From positions 1 through 25,307 of the forward strand of contig NZ_CAMPHN010000055.1 of the NCBI RefSeq assembly GCF_946885885.1: DNA of 25,307 nucleotides. The letters are read 5' to 3'. Every line of letters begins with the position of its first letter. The stretch's first letter is position 1. The notes under the pieces are model-generated. The model did not search any database and was not told the DNA's origin. It saw nothing but the letters and a program-made list of their open reading frames with translations. The translations under genes and the position numbers were made by a program. Shown here piece by piece: positions 6,643 to 13,284 of this stretch. The stretch is from an uncultured Pseudomonas sp. (GTDB lineage: Bacteria; Pseudomonadota; Gammaproteobacteria; Pseudomonadales; Pseudomonadaceae).

Positions 6643-7007
6643 TCGATCGCCGCAGAAAAGTCGCAAATAACGGCAACGGGTGCTTCTTTCGGGAGGCGCC
6701 CGTTTTGCGTTTTTGCCAGGCGCATTTTCTGCTGATGTGGTGTCATGCAGGTGCTTAAAGAGCGAGCTTTACTGACCCGCAGGGTGCATTTGGCTTGGAA
6801 AGGCCCTGCTCTGCGGCGTCCCGCAAAGTCTGCTGGGCGTCCCCGGTAAAACGGTGATTTGTGTTGGCTGGCTCGTGTTTCTAACGCCATCTGCTGGTTT
6901 CACAGTGTTGTAATGAAGTCGTGGTGCTGCGACGCATCGTCGCTCCTCGCGAGCAGAAAATGCTTGGCAGTGCATCAACCCAACAACGAACTTTCAGGAC
7001 TGCACCC
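6643..7007. other. Leader region of HAD copy 2 (duplicated)
   Basis: This gap begins with a terminator-like hairpin (6675-6714) and continues with ~290 bp clearly homologous to 10905-11175 in front of HAD copy 3. Shared blocks include GCATTTTCTGC, CGCAAAGTCTGCTG, TTTCTAACGCCAT, GCTGGTTTCACAGTG, AATGAAGTCGTGGTGCTGCG and AACGAACTTTCAGGACTGC. Copy 2 carries an extra ~35 bp (about 6948-6982) not found before copy 3. No small ORF is shared. A promoter is expected but not identified. Confidence 0.65.
6675..6714 (+). terminator. Terminator-like hairpin after ALDH (copy in HAD-2 leader)
   Basis: AACGGGTGCTTC (6675-6686) pairs with GAGGCGCCCGTT (6693-6704), with two G-T pairs and a 6-nt loop, followed by TTTTGCGTTTTT. 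It lies 32 bp past the ALDH stop, which suits an intrinsic terminator. The same hairpin recurs at 10877-10916, and the G-T/T-G changes in the second copy keep pairing. Confidence 0.75.
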
Positions 7008-7676
7008 ATGAGCTTTCTGCGCCCCAAGTACATCACCTTCGACTGCTACGGCACGCTGACCAACTTCCAGATGGGCCCGCTGACGCGCGAGCTGTTCGCC
7101 GACCGTGTCGCCCCTGAGCAGATGGACCAGTTCGTCAAGGATTTCACCGCGTATCGCCTGGATCAGGTGATGGGTGACTGGCGTCCTTACGATGAAATTC
7201 TCGATACCGCCATGTCGCGCCTGTGCAAGCGTTGGGGCATCGAATATCGCGGCGAAGGCCAGCTTTACTACAACGCCGTGCCGACCTGGGGCCCGCATCC
7301 CGACGTGACGGCTGGTTTGGCGAAGATCGCCGACAAGATCCCCTTGGTGATTTTCTCCAACGCGATGGACGAGCAGATCATGTCCAACGTCGACAAGCTG
7401 GGTGTGCCGTTCCACAAGGTCTACACCGCTCAGCAAGCCCAGGCTTATAAGCCACGCCTGCAGGCCTTCGAATTCATGCTCGACAACCTCGGCTGCGGTC
7501 CGGAAGACGTGCTGCACGTTTCTTCGAGCTTCCGCTACGACCTGATGCCGGCCGAAGACATGAAGATCAAGAACAAGGCCTTCGTCGCCCGCGGCCACGA
7601 GCAGCCGGGTAACGCCTGCTACAACTACCACCAAATCGTCGATATCGGCGGTCTGCCCGGTCTGGTCGGTCTCTGA
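7008..7676 (+). CDS. HAD superfamily hydrolase, haloacid dehalogenase type II-like (copy 2)
   Basis: The 222-residue protein has Asp12 in FDCYGTLTNF (dehalogenase-like DxYGT, no second Asp), VIFSNAM, AYKPRLQAFEF and HVSSSFRYDLMPAEDM. ATG 7008 is chosen because homology with copies 1 and 3 starts there, although the frame is open to 6921. It differs from copy 3 (11176) by only 7 residues (for example F/I in the SN motif block, F/Y and M/L in the EFML/EYLL block, H/R and V/A near the C-terminus). It is more distant from copy 1. The reaction is likely hydrolytic at a carbon centre via an aspartyl ester; a haloacid need not be the natural substrate. A GC hairpin (7693-7711) follows, and the next gene is 338 bp away, so it is probably transcribed alone. 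Confidence 0.85.
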   Translation: MSFLRPKYITFDCYGTLTNFQMGPLTRELFADRVAPEQMDQFVKDFTAYRLDQVMGDWRPYDEILDTAMSRLCKRWGIEYRGEGQLYYNAVPTWGPHPDVTAGLAKIADKIPLVIFSNAMDEQIMSNVDKLGVPFHKVYTAQQAQAYKPRLQAFEFMLDNLGCGPEDVLHVSSSFRYDLMPAEDMKIKNKAFVARGHEQPGNACYNYHQIVDIGGLPGLVGL

Positions 7677-7692
7677 GTCGCGCCGTTACTTT

Positions 7693-7711
7693 CCCCCGGC
7701 CTGGCCGGGGG
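7693..7711 (+). terminator. GC-rich hairpin after HAD copy 2
   Basis: CCCCCGGC (7693-7700) pairs perfectly with GCCGGGGG (7704-7711) around a 3-nt loop, 16 bp past the stop. There is no T-run, so it may be an mRNA-stabilising 3' hairpin or a weak terminator. It marks the point where similarity with copy 3 ends. Confidence 0.5.
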
Positions 7712-7746
7712 CGATAAGGCGTGCAGGTACTCGGCGCTTATGCGGT

Positions 7747-7881
7747 AGGAGGCTGTCCGAGGACATGAAGTTTGTAGGTTGGGCTGAGCTCCGCGAAGCC
7801 CAACAGCTTGGTTTTGTTGGGCTTCGTTCCTCAGCGCCAACCTACAATCTGCAGTCGATTGCGATTCTCCGACAGGCTCCT
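7747..7881. repeat. Nested palindromic repeat, GTAGGTTGGG core
   Basis: The core 7774-7845 has GTAGGTTGG at one end and CCAACCTAC at the other. Inside, GCGAAGCCCAACA (7793-7805) pairs with TGTTGGGCTTCG (7815-7826). Outside it, AGGAGGCTGTCCGAG (7747-7761) and CTCCGACAGGCTCCT (7867-7881) form a third, imperfect (13/15) inverted pair. This is the most complete example of the GTAG-type family in the window. Confidence 0.7.
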
Positions 7882-8014
7882 GGATTCACGGTTAGCGTCA
7901 GCCGATTAGAAGGCCGTATCCACGCCTTCGTGCTGAATGCATGGTTAAACGGCAAATCACTTTTGCAATGCCCAAACAGAATTCCCCAGAGCAGCGTGAC
8001 TACAAGGTGATCCC

Positions 8015-9772
8015 ATGAGCGATAACAACACCAAAGACAGCCGGCCGCTGCGTAGCGCGCGCTGGTTCCGCAAGGATGACCTGCCCGGCTTCGTGCATCG
8101 CTCGACCTTGTCGGCCGTCGGTTGGAGCCGCGAAGACCTGATGACGCGGCCGGTCGTCGGCATTCTCAACACCTGGTCCGATATCAACCCGTGCAATCTC
8201 AATCTGCGCACGCTTGCCGAAGAGGCGAGGGTGGGGATTCTCGAGGCGGGCGGCATCCCGTTCGAGGTGCCGTTGATGTCGATCAGCGAGAACATCATCA
8301 AGCCGACCTCCTTCCCGTTCCGCAACCTGCTGGCCATGGAGGCCGAGGAGACCATTCGCGGCTATCCCTTCGATGCGGTGGTGCTGCTCGGCGGATGTGA
8401 CAAGACGCAGCCGGCCCTGCTGATGGGAGCCGCCAGCGCGGGCGTGCCATTTATCTTCCTGACCAGCGGCCCGGCTACGCCGCGCTCAGCCACCGGCGGC
8501 AACCTGGCGAACGCCACTGGCGTCTGGCGTTTGGTCGACCAGTTGCGCGCCGGCGAGCTCTCCGAGGGCGACTTCGCCGCGTTCGAACGCAGCGTCATGG
8601 GCACGGCGGGCCACTGCGCCGAGATGGGTACCGCCTCATCGATGGGGGTCATCTGCGAGGCCTTGGGTGTGTCGCTGCCCGGCAGCAGCCTGGTGCCGGC
8701 GGTGGACCGCCGACGCAATCAGATCGCCCGCGAGGTGGGCCGCCGCAGTGTGAGCATGGCCGCCGAAGGCAGCCCCCGCCCGAGTGAGGTGCTCGATGCG
8801 CGAGCCTTCGACAATGCCATCACCCTGCTGTGCGCGGTGGGTGGCTCGACCAACGTCATCATTCACCTGCTGGCGCTCGCCGGCCGCGTCGGCGTACCGC
8901 TGACCCTGGAGCGCTTCGACGAGATCGCCAGGCGTGTGCCGCTGATCGCCAACGTCCAGCCCGCCGGCGAACACCTGACCGAGCGCCTGATGGCCGCCGG
9001 TGGCGTACCGGCCCTGCTCAAGACCCTCGCGCCCTTGCTGCATCTCGACGCGTGCACCGTCGACGGCCGCACGGTCGGCGAGATTCTGGAGACGGCGGAG
9101 GTCTTCGATAGCGATGTGATCCGCCCGCTGGACAAACCGGTCAAGCCCGGCGAGACCATGGTCGTGGTCAAAGGCAACCTGGCGCCGGACGGGGCGGTGA
9201 TGAAGACCTGTGCGGCGGATTCCAAGCTGTTCCGCCATCGCGGCCCGGCGGTGGTGTTCGAGGACGTGCAGACGATCGCCGACCAGATCGACAATCCCGA
9301 ACTCGGCATCGACGAGAACAGCGTGCTCATCCTGCGCAATGCCGGCCCCGTGGGCGCGGCGATGCCGGAGTGGGGCATGCTGCCCCTGCCGCGCCATCTG
9401 ATGGCGCGCGGCGTGCGCGACATGCTGCGTATCTCGGATGCGCGAATGAGCGGCACTGCCTATGGTGCCGCTGTGCTGCACGTTTCTCCCGAGGCGGCGG
9501 TCGGCGGTCCGCTGGCCCTGGTGCGAAACGGCGACATCATCGAGCTCGACGTCGCCGAACGGCGACTGGAGCTTTGCGTCGAAGCGGAGGAACTCGAACG
9601 TCGGCGCCAGGCATGGCAACCGCCGCTGTCCCAGCACGTGCGTGGCTACCGCAATCTTTACAACCGACACATCGAGCAGGCTCATCTAGGCTGCGACTTC
9701 GACTTTCTCCGCGGCGCCAATGAGGAAACCCTGCCTGAAGGGCTCTTCGATGGCTGGGTAGGCGGCTGGTAG
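8015..9772 (+). CDS. IlvD/Edd-family dehydratase (sugar-acid or dihydroxy-acid dehydratase)
   Basis: The 585-residue protein is a full-length IlvD/Edd enzyme, which removes water from a 2,3-dihydroxy acid to give a 2-keto acid using an Fe-S cluster and Mg. The three cluster cysteines are visible: Cys60 in NTWSDINPCN, Cys128 in GGCDKTQPA and Cys201 in GHCAEMGTASSMG. Their spacing is like L-arabinonate-type dehydratases. A LRNAGPVGAAMPEWG block also fits the sugar-acid branch. It is therefore probably not the housekeeping isoleucine/valine IlvD. Only 9 bp separate it from the GhrA-like gene, so the two form an operon: the keto acid made here may be the substrate reduced next. In this amino-compound locus the real substrate could be a hydroxylated amino-acid-derived acid. 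Confidence 0.88.
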   Translation: MSDNNTKDSRPLRSARWFRKDDLPGFVHRSTLSAVGWSREDLMTRPVVGILNTWSDINPCNLNLRTLAEEARVGILEAGGIPFEVPLMSISENIIKPTSFPFRNLLAMEAEETIRGYPFDAVVLLGGCDKTQPALLMGAASAGVPFIFLTSGPATPRSATGGNLANATGVWRLVDQLRAGELSEGDFAAFERSVMGTAGHCAEMGTASSMGVICEALGVSLPGSSLVPAVDRRRNQIAREVGRRSVSMAAEGSPRPSEVLDARAFDNAITLLCAVGGSTNVIIHLLALAGRVGVPLTLERFDEIARRVPLIANVQPAGEHLTERLMAAGGVPALLKTLAPLLHLDACTVDGRTVGEILETAEVFDSDVIRPLDKPVKPGETMVVVKGNLAPDGAVMKTCAADSKLFRHRGPAVVFEDVQTIADQIDNPELGIDENSVLILRNAGPVGAAMPEWGMLPLPRHLMARGVRDMLRISDARMSGTAYGAAVLHVSPEAAVGGPLALVRNGDIIELDVAERRLELCVEAEELERRRQAWQPPLSQHVRGYRNLYNRHIEQAHLGCDFDFLRGANEETLPEGLFDGWVGGW

Positions 9773-9781
9773 GACTTCACT

Positions 9782-10708
9782 ATGAGCATTCTTTATCGAT
9801 CCGACGCCCCTCGCGCCGCCGCTTGGGCGCGCTACTTCGCCGAGCACGCCCCTGACCTCGACTTCCGGGTCTGGCCCGATGCCGGCGACCTCGACGAGGT
9901 CGAATACCTGATTGCCTGGCAGGCGCCGGCGGAGTTCATCGACAAGCTGCCCCGGCTGAAGGTGTTTTTTTCCTCGGGAGCCGGGGTCGATCATGTCGAC
10001 TTTTCCGCCGTACCCAAGCACATTCCCATCGTCAGGATGGTCGAGCCCGGCATCATCGACGGCATGGTGGAATATGTCAGCCTCGCCGTGCTGGCCCTTC
10101 ACCGCGACTTCTTCGACTATGTGGCGGCGAAGGCGGCGCGTACCTGGGACCCGCTCGAAGTGCCGCCTGCCTCGGCGCGCACGGTCGGCGTCATGGGTAT
10201 GGGCTCGCTCGGTAGTGCCGTTCTGCAGCGGCTGGCGACCTACGGTTTCCGCCTGCGCGGTTGGAATCGTTCGTTGCGCCACTTGGATAACGTGGAGAGT
10301 TTCGCCGGTCCCGATCAGTTGCAGCCCTTCCTCGAGGGTTGCGACATTCTGATCTGCCTGGTGCCGCTGACGTCGGAGACCAAGGGTATCCTGAACCGCA
10401 AGCTGTTCTCGGCGTTGCCCGCCGGAGCCTCGTTGATCAATGTCGGCCGTGGTCCACACCTAGTGGATGCGGATTTGCTCGATGCACTGGATTCAGGCCA
10501 ACTATCCCGCGCGATCCTCGATGTCACCGACCCCGAACCCCTGCCGGCCGAGCATCCCTTCTGGGCCCATCCGCGGGTGTTCCTGACCCCTCACGTGGCG
10601 AGCATGACCCAGCCTCAATCGGCCGCGCCGATTCTGCTGGATAATCTTCGTCGGCATCAGCGCGGCGAGGCGCTTTTGAACGTTATCGATCGATCCCGCG
10701 GCTATTGA
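9782..10708 (+). CDS. GhrA-type D-2-hydroxyacid dehydrogenase
   Basis: The 308-residue protein is an NAD(P)-dependent 2-hydroxyacid dehydrogenase of the glyoxylate/hydroxypyruvate reductase A branch. The Rossmann motif is GMGSLG (139-144). Catalytic residues are Arg223 in NVGRGPHLVD, Glu252 in DPEPLPAEHPFW and His271 in FLTPHVAS. The length of ~310 and the PLPAEHPFW block are typical of GhrA. It follows the dehydratase after 9 bp. It likely interconverts a 2-keto acid (glyoxylate, hydroxypyruvate or a longer acid) and its D-2-hydroxy acid in the cytoplasm. A terminator-like hairpin lies 168 bp further on. Confidence 0.88.
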   Translation: MSILYRSDAPRAAAWARYFAEHAPDLDFRVWPDAGDLDEVEYLIAWQAPAEFIDKLPRLKVFFSSGAGVDHVDFSAVPKHIPIVRMVEPGIIDGMVEYVSLAVLALHRDFFDYVAAKAARTWDPLEVPPASARTVGVMGMGSLGSAVLQRLATYGFRLRGWNRSLRHLDNVESFAGPDQLQPFLEGCDILICLVPLTSETKGILNRKLFSALPAGASLINVGRGPHLVDADLLDALDSGQLSRAILDVTDPEPLPAEHPFWAHPRVFLTPHVASMTQPQSAAPILLDNLRRHQRGEALLNVIDRSRGY

Positions 10709-11175
10709 GTCGAGCCGCCGGGATGGCGCGACGTTCCGCGTCGCGACAGTTCCCGTGCAGGCGATCCGGCGGCGCAGAAGCTTCATTCGCGTCAAGCTGG
10801 TGAGCCGGTGGCTCGGCACTGATTGCGCCGGCCGATGATCGCGCCAGGGTGAGCGAATCATCGCAGCTATTCATGAAACGGGTGCTTCTTTCGGGAGGTG
10901 CCCGTTTTGCGTTTTTGCCGGGCGCATTTTCTGCGGACGCAGCGGCCTACATTTGCTTTTAGAGAGGGATTTGTGACCCGTAAGGGTGCGTATGGCCCGG
11001 AAATGCACTGCTCTGGAGTGCTCCGCAAAGTCTGCTGAGCGTGGCCGGCAAAACGGTGGTTTATGTCGAGCGGCTCGCGTTTCTAACGCCATATGCTGGT
11101 TTCACAGTGCTGTAATGAAGTCGTGGTGCTGCGACCTATCGTCGCTTTTATCAACGAACTTTCAGGACTGCCCAA
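10709..11175. other. Intergenic region and leader of HAD copy 3
   Basis: The first ~165 bp is unique and carries a hairpin CGCGACG-TTCCG-CGTCGCG (10727-10745) with no T-run. From 10876 the sequence is homologous to the leader of HAD copy 2. Near the gene a small stem GCGAC-N5-GTCGC (about 11131-11145) is kept in both copies with different loops. No coding sequence was found. Confidence 0.6.
10877..10916 (+). terminator. Terminator-like hairpin in the HAD-3 leader
   Basis: AACGGGTGCTTC (10877-10888) pairs with GAGGTGCCCGTT (10895-10906), followed by TTTTGCGTTTTT. It is the duplicate of the hairpin at 6675-6714. Here it would end the dehydratase-GhrA transcript. Because it is part of both duplicated segments, it may instead be an attenuator belonging to the HAD leader. 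Confidence 0.7.
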
Positions 11176-11844
11176 ATGAGCTTTCTGCGCCCTAAGTACA
11201 TCACCTTCGACTGCTACGGCACGCTGACCAACTTTCAGATGGGCCCGCTGACCCGCGAACTGTTCGCCGACCGCGTCGCCCCTGAGCAGATGGACCAGTT
11301 CGTCAAGGATTTCACCGCCTATCGCCTGGATCAGGTGATGGGTGACTGGCGTCCTTACGATGAAATTCTCGATACCGCCATGTCGCGCCTGTGCAAGCGT
11401 TGGGGCATCGAATATCGCGGCGAAGGCCAGCTCTACTACAACGCCGTGCCGACCTGGGGTCCGCATCCCGACGTGACGGCCGGTTTGGCGAAGATCGCCG
11501 ACAAGATTCCGCTGGTGATCATCTCCAACGCGATGGACGAGCAGATCATGTCCAACGTCGACAAGCTGGGGGTGCCGTTCCACAAGGTCTACACCGCTCA
11601 ACAAGCTCAGGCCTATAAGCCACGCCTGCAAGCCTTCGAATACCTGCTCGACAACCTCGGCTGCGGTCCGGAAGACCTGCTGCACGTGTCCTCGAGCTTC
11701 CGCTACGACCTGATGCCGGCCGAAGACATGAAGATCAAGAACAAGGCCTTCGTCGCCCGCGGCCACGAGCAGCCGGGTAACGCCTGCTACAACTATCGGC
11801 AGATCGCCGATATAGGCGGGCTGGCCGGGCTGGTCGGTCTCTGA
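11176..11844 (+). CDS. HAD superfamily hydrolase, haloacid dehalogenase type II-like (copy 3)
   Basis: The 222-residue near-twin of the 7008 gene has the same FDCYGTLTNF nucleophile motif (Asp12), VIISNAM, AYKPRLQAFEY and HVSSSFRYDL motifs. All motif residues are kept and differences are conservative, so the protein should be active. Motif IV reads SSSxRYD, one residue longer than the SSNxxD of classical L-2-haloacid dehalogenases, which argues for a different substrate. Only 38 bp separate it from the PuuB-like FAD enzyme, so the two are probably cotranscribed. That is the main functional clue: its product or substrate is likely an amine. Confidence 0.86.
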   Translation: MSFLRPKYITFDCYGTLTNFQMGPLTRELFADRVAPEQMDQFVKDFTAYRLDQVMGDWRPYDEILDTAMSRLCKRWGIEYRGEGQLYYNAVPTWGPHPDVTAGLAKIADKIPLVIISNAMDEQIMSNVDKLGVPFHKVYTAQQAQAYKPRLQAFEYLLDNLGCGPEDLLHVSSSFRYDLMPAEDMKIKNKAFVARGHEQPGNACYNYRQIADIGGLAGLVGL

Positions 11845-11882
11845 GTCGCCACCGTCACTTCTCAACGAATAAGGGGTTAGCC

Positions 11883-13157
11883 ATGCGCAGTGAGTCCTAC
11901 TGGCTCGATACGGCACCGGTGTTTACCGGGGCTCAGACCGGAGCGCTGCCAGCGCGGGTCGATGTTGTCGTCGTCGGCGGCGGTTTCACCGGTCTGTCGG
12001 CGGCCCGGACGTTGGCCCTGAAGGGTGCGAGCGTGGCGGTGCTGGAAGCGGGACGGGTGGTCGGTGAGGCCTCCGGGCGCAACGGCGGGCATTGCAATAC
12101 CGGGGTCGCCCAGGACTATAGCAGCCTGGTCGCCAGTCTCGGTGCCGACAAGGCGCGGGCCTATTACCAGGCCTACGAAAGTGCGGTGCAGAGCGTGGTC
12201 ACGCTGGTGGAGGAGGAGGGCATCGCTTGCGATCTCAAGCGTAGCGGCAAGCTCAAGCTGGCCGCCAAGCCCCAGCATTACGAGGGGTTGGCGCGGACCT
12301 GCGAATTGATTCGCCGCGAGGTCGATGCCGAGGTCGAGCTGCTGTCCGCCGAACAGGCCCGCGCCGAAGTCGACTCGGCCGAGTTCCATGGCGGTCTGTT
12401 GCAGCGCAACGGCGTGCAGATGCATGTCGGCCGCTTCGGTGTCGGCCTGGCCGAGGCGGCGGCGCGGCATGGTGCGCTGATCTACCAGCAGACCACCGTT
12501 CAGGGCTGGAAGGACGAGGCCGGTGGCTATCGGGTCGATACCAGTCGTGGCAGCCTGCAGGCCGGGCAAATTCTGATGGCGACCGGCGCCAGTCAACATG
12601 GCGGGCTGGGCTGGTACCGGCGGCGGATCGTACCGGTGGGCAGTTTCATCGTGGCCACCGAGGTGCTGCCCCAGACGCTGCTCGATCGCCTGTTGCCGCA
12701 ACAGCGCTCGTACGTCACCAGCCGCATGATCGGCAACTATTTCCGGGTGACCCCGGACAACCGCCTGCTGTTCGGCGGTCGGGCGCGCTTCGCCATGTCC
12801 GGCGGCGCCTCCGATGCGAAGAGCGGCAAGATCCTGCAGGCGGCGATGGCGCAGATGTTTCCGCAGTTGGCCCAGGTGAAAGTCGACTACTGCTGGGGCG
12901 GGTTGGTGGATATGACTTCCGACCGCCTGCCCCGCGCCGGCCAGCATGGCGGCGTGTACCACTCCATGGGCTACAGCGGCCATGGGGTGCAGATGTCGGT
13001 GCATATGGGGCAGGTGATGGCCGAGGTGATGGATGGCAAGGCCGAGGCCAATCCCTGGGGCGAGTTGAGTTGGCCGGCGATTCCCGGTCATTTCGGCAAG
13101 CCATGGTTCCTGCCGTTGGTGGGCGCCTATTACCGGGTTCAGGATTACTTGCACTAA
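11883..13157 (+). CDS. FAD-dependent amine oxidoreductase (DAO/PuuB-like)
   Basis: The 424-residue flavoprotein of the D-amino-acid oxidase/glycine oxidase fold has the dinucleotide motif VVVVGGGFTGLSAA (GGGFTG 32-37), the ribose-binding Glu55 in VLEAGRV, the second motif GEASGRNGGHCNTG and a C-terminal HSMGYSGHGVQMS FAD contact. The GRNGGH signature and C-terminal block are typical of gamma-glutamylputrescine oxidoreductase-like proteins. It oxidises a primary or secondary amine to an aldehyde or imine. AAGGGG about 10 bp before ATG 11883 supports the start. It follows HAD copy 3 by 38 bp and precedes the transporter by 127 bp. The product aldehyde could feed the ALDH at 5170. Sarcosine, D-amino acid or glutamylated-amine oxidation cannot be told apart here. 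Confidence 0.85.
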   Translation: MRSESYWLDTAPVFTGAQTGALPARVDVVVVGGGFTGLSAARTLALKGASVAVLEAGRVVGEASGRNGGHCNTGVAQDYSSLVASLGADKARAYYQAYESAVQSVVTLVEEEGIACDLKRSGKLKLAAKPQHYEGLARTCELIRREVDAEVELLSAEQARAEVDSAEFHGGLLQRNGVQMHVGRFGVGLAEAAARHGALIYQQTTVQGWKDEAGGYRVDTSRGSLQAGQILMATGASQHGGLGWYRRRIVPVGSFIVATEVLPQTLLDRLLPQQRSYVTSRMIGNYFRVTPDNRLLFGGRARFAMSGGASDAKSGKILQAAMAQMFPQLAQVKVDYCWGGLVDMTSDRLPRAGQHGGVYHSMGYSGHGVQMSVHMGQVMAEVMDGKAEANPWGELSWPAIPGHFGKPWFLPLVGAYYRVQDYLH

Positions 13158-13284
13158 AGGCGTTCGTGGTTAAGGAGAGTTATCCGCACTAGAGAGATTG
13201 TTGATTCACCGTCGTTTTGCGTTACCAGGTCGCTCCGCTCAATGCGGGCATTCGAACCTCCCCACTATCGACAGGTAGAACGAT

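Larger units (their letters stand above)
6674..7692 (+). repeat. Duplicated segment, first copy (hairpin + leader + HAD)
   Basis: About 1.0 kb from the hairpin through ~16 bp past the HAD stop matches 10876-11858 in direct orientation, 4.2 kb apart. Coding identity is roughly 95% at DNA level by eye, with long identical stretches (for example about 7120-7262). The leader is less alike but still collinear. This indicates a segmental duplication, possibly kept similar by gene conversion. Confidence 0.8.
7677..8014. other. Intergenic region before the dehydratase
   Basis: The gap contains the hairpin 7693-7711, the palindromic repeat with outer arms (7747-7881), and an inverted repeat GAAGGC-N9-GCCTTC (7909-7914/7924-7929) about 85 bp before the dehydratase start. 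Short frames across it lack protein character. The dehydratase promoter probably lies between 7885 and 8000, but no firm -35/-10 was found. Confidence 0.55.
10876..11858 (+). repeat. Duplicated segment, second copy (hairpin + leader + HAD)
   Basis: Direct repeat of 6674-7692. Similarity starts at the hairpin and ends in TGAGTCGC-CCGT-ACT just after the stop, beyond which the two loci diverge completely (a GC hairpin in one, the FAD oxidoreductase ribosome site in the other). Single-base differences in the coding part are mostly at third positions. Confidence 0.8.

Noticed and set aside
5092..6666. A 524-residue minus-strand open frame opposite the ALDH gene
   Set aside because: Same shadow effect; the plus strand has all ALDH motifs and a ribosome site.
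7945..7970. GGC...TTTTGCA resembling a sigma-54 promoter before the dehydratase
   Set aside because: The GG and GC doublets are two bases too far apart.
8015..9772. Housekeeping isoleucine-valine dihydroxy-acid dehydratase ilvD
   Set aside because: The cysteine positions and the LRNAGPVGAAMPEWG region match the sugar-acid branch, and the neighbour is a GhrA-like enzyme rather than other ilv genes.
10985..11010. Possible sigma-54 site (TGGCCC...TGC) in the HAD-3 leader and a similar TGGTTTCACAGTGC downstream
   Set aside because: The GG-to-GC spacing is one base short in both, and the HAD-2 leader does not keep the elements.
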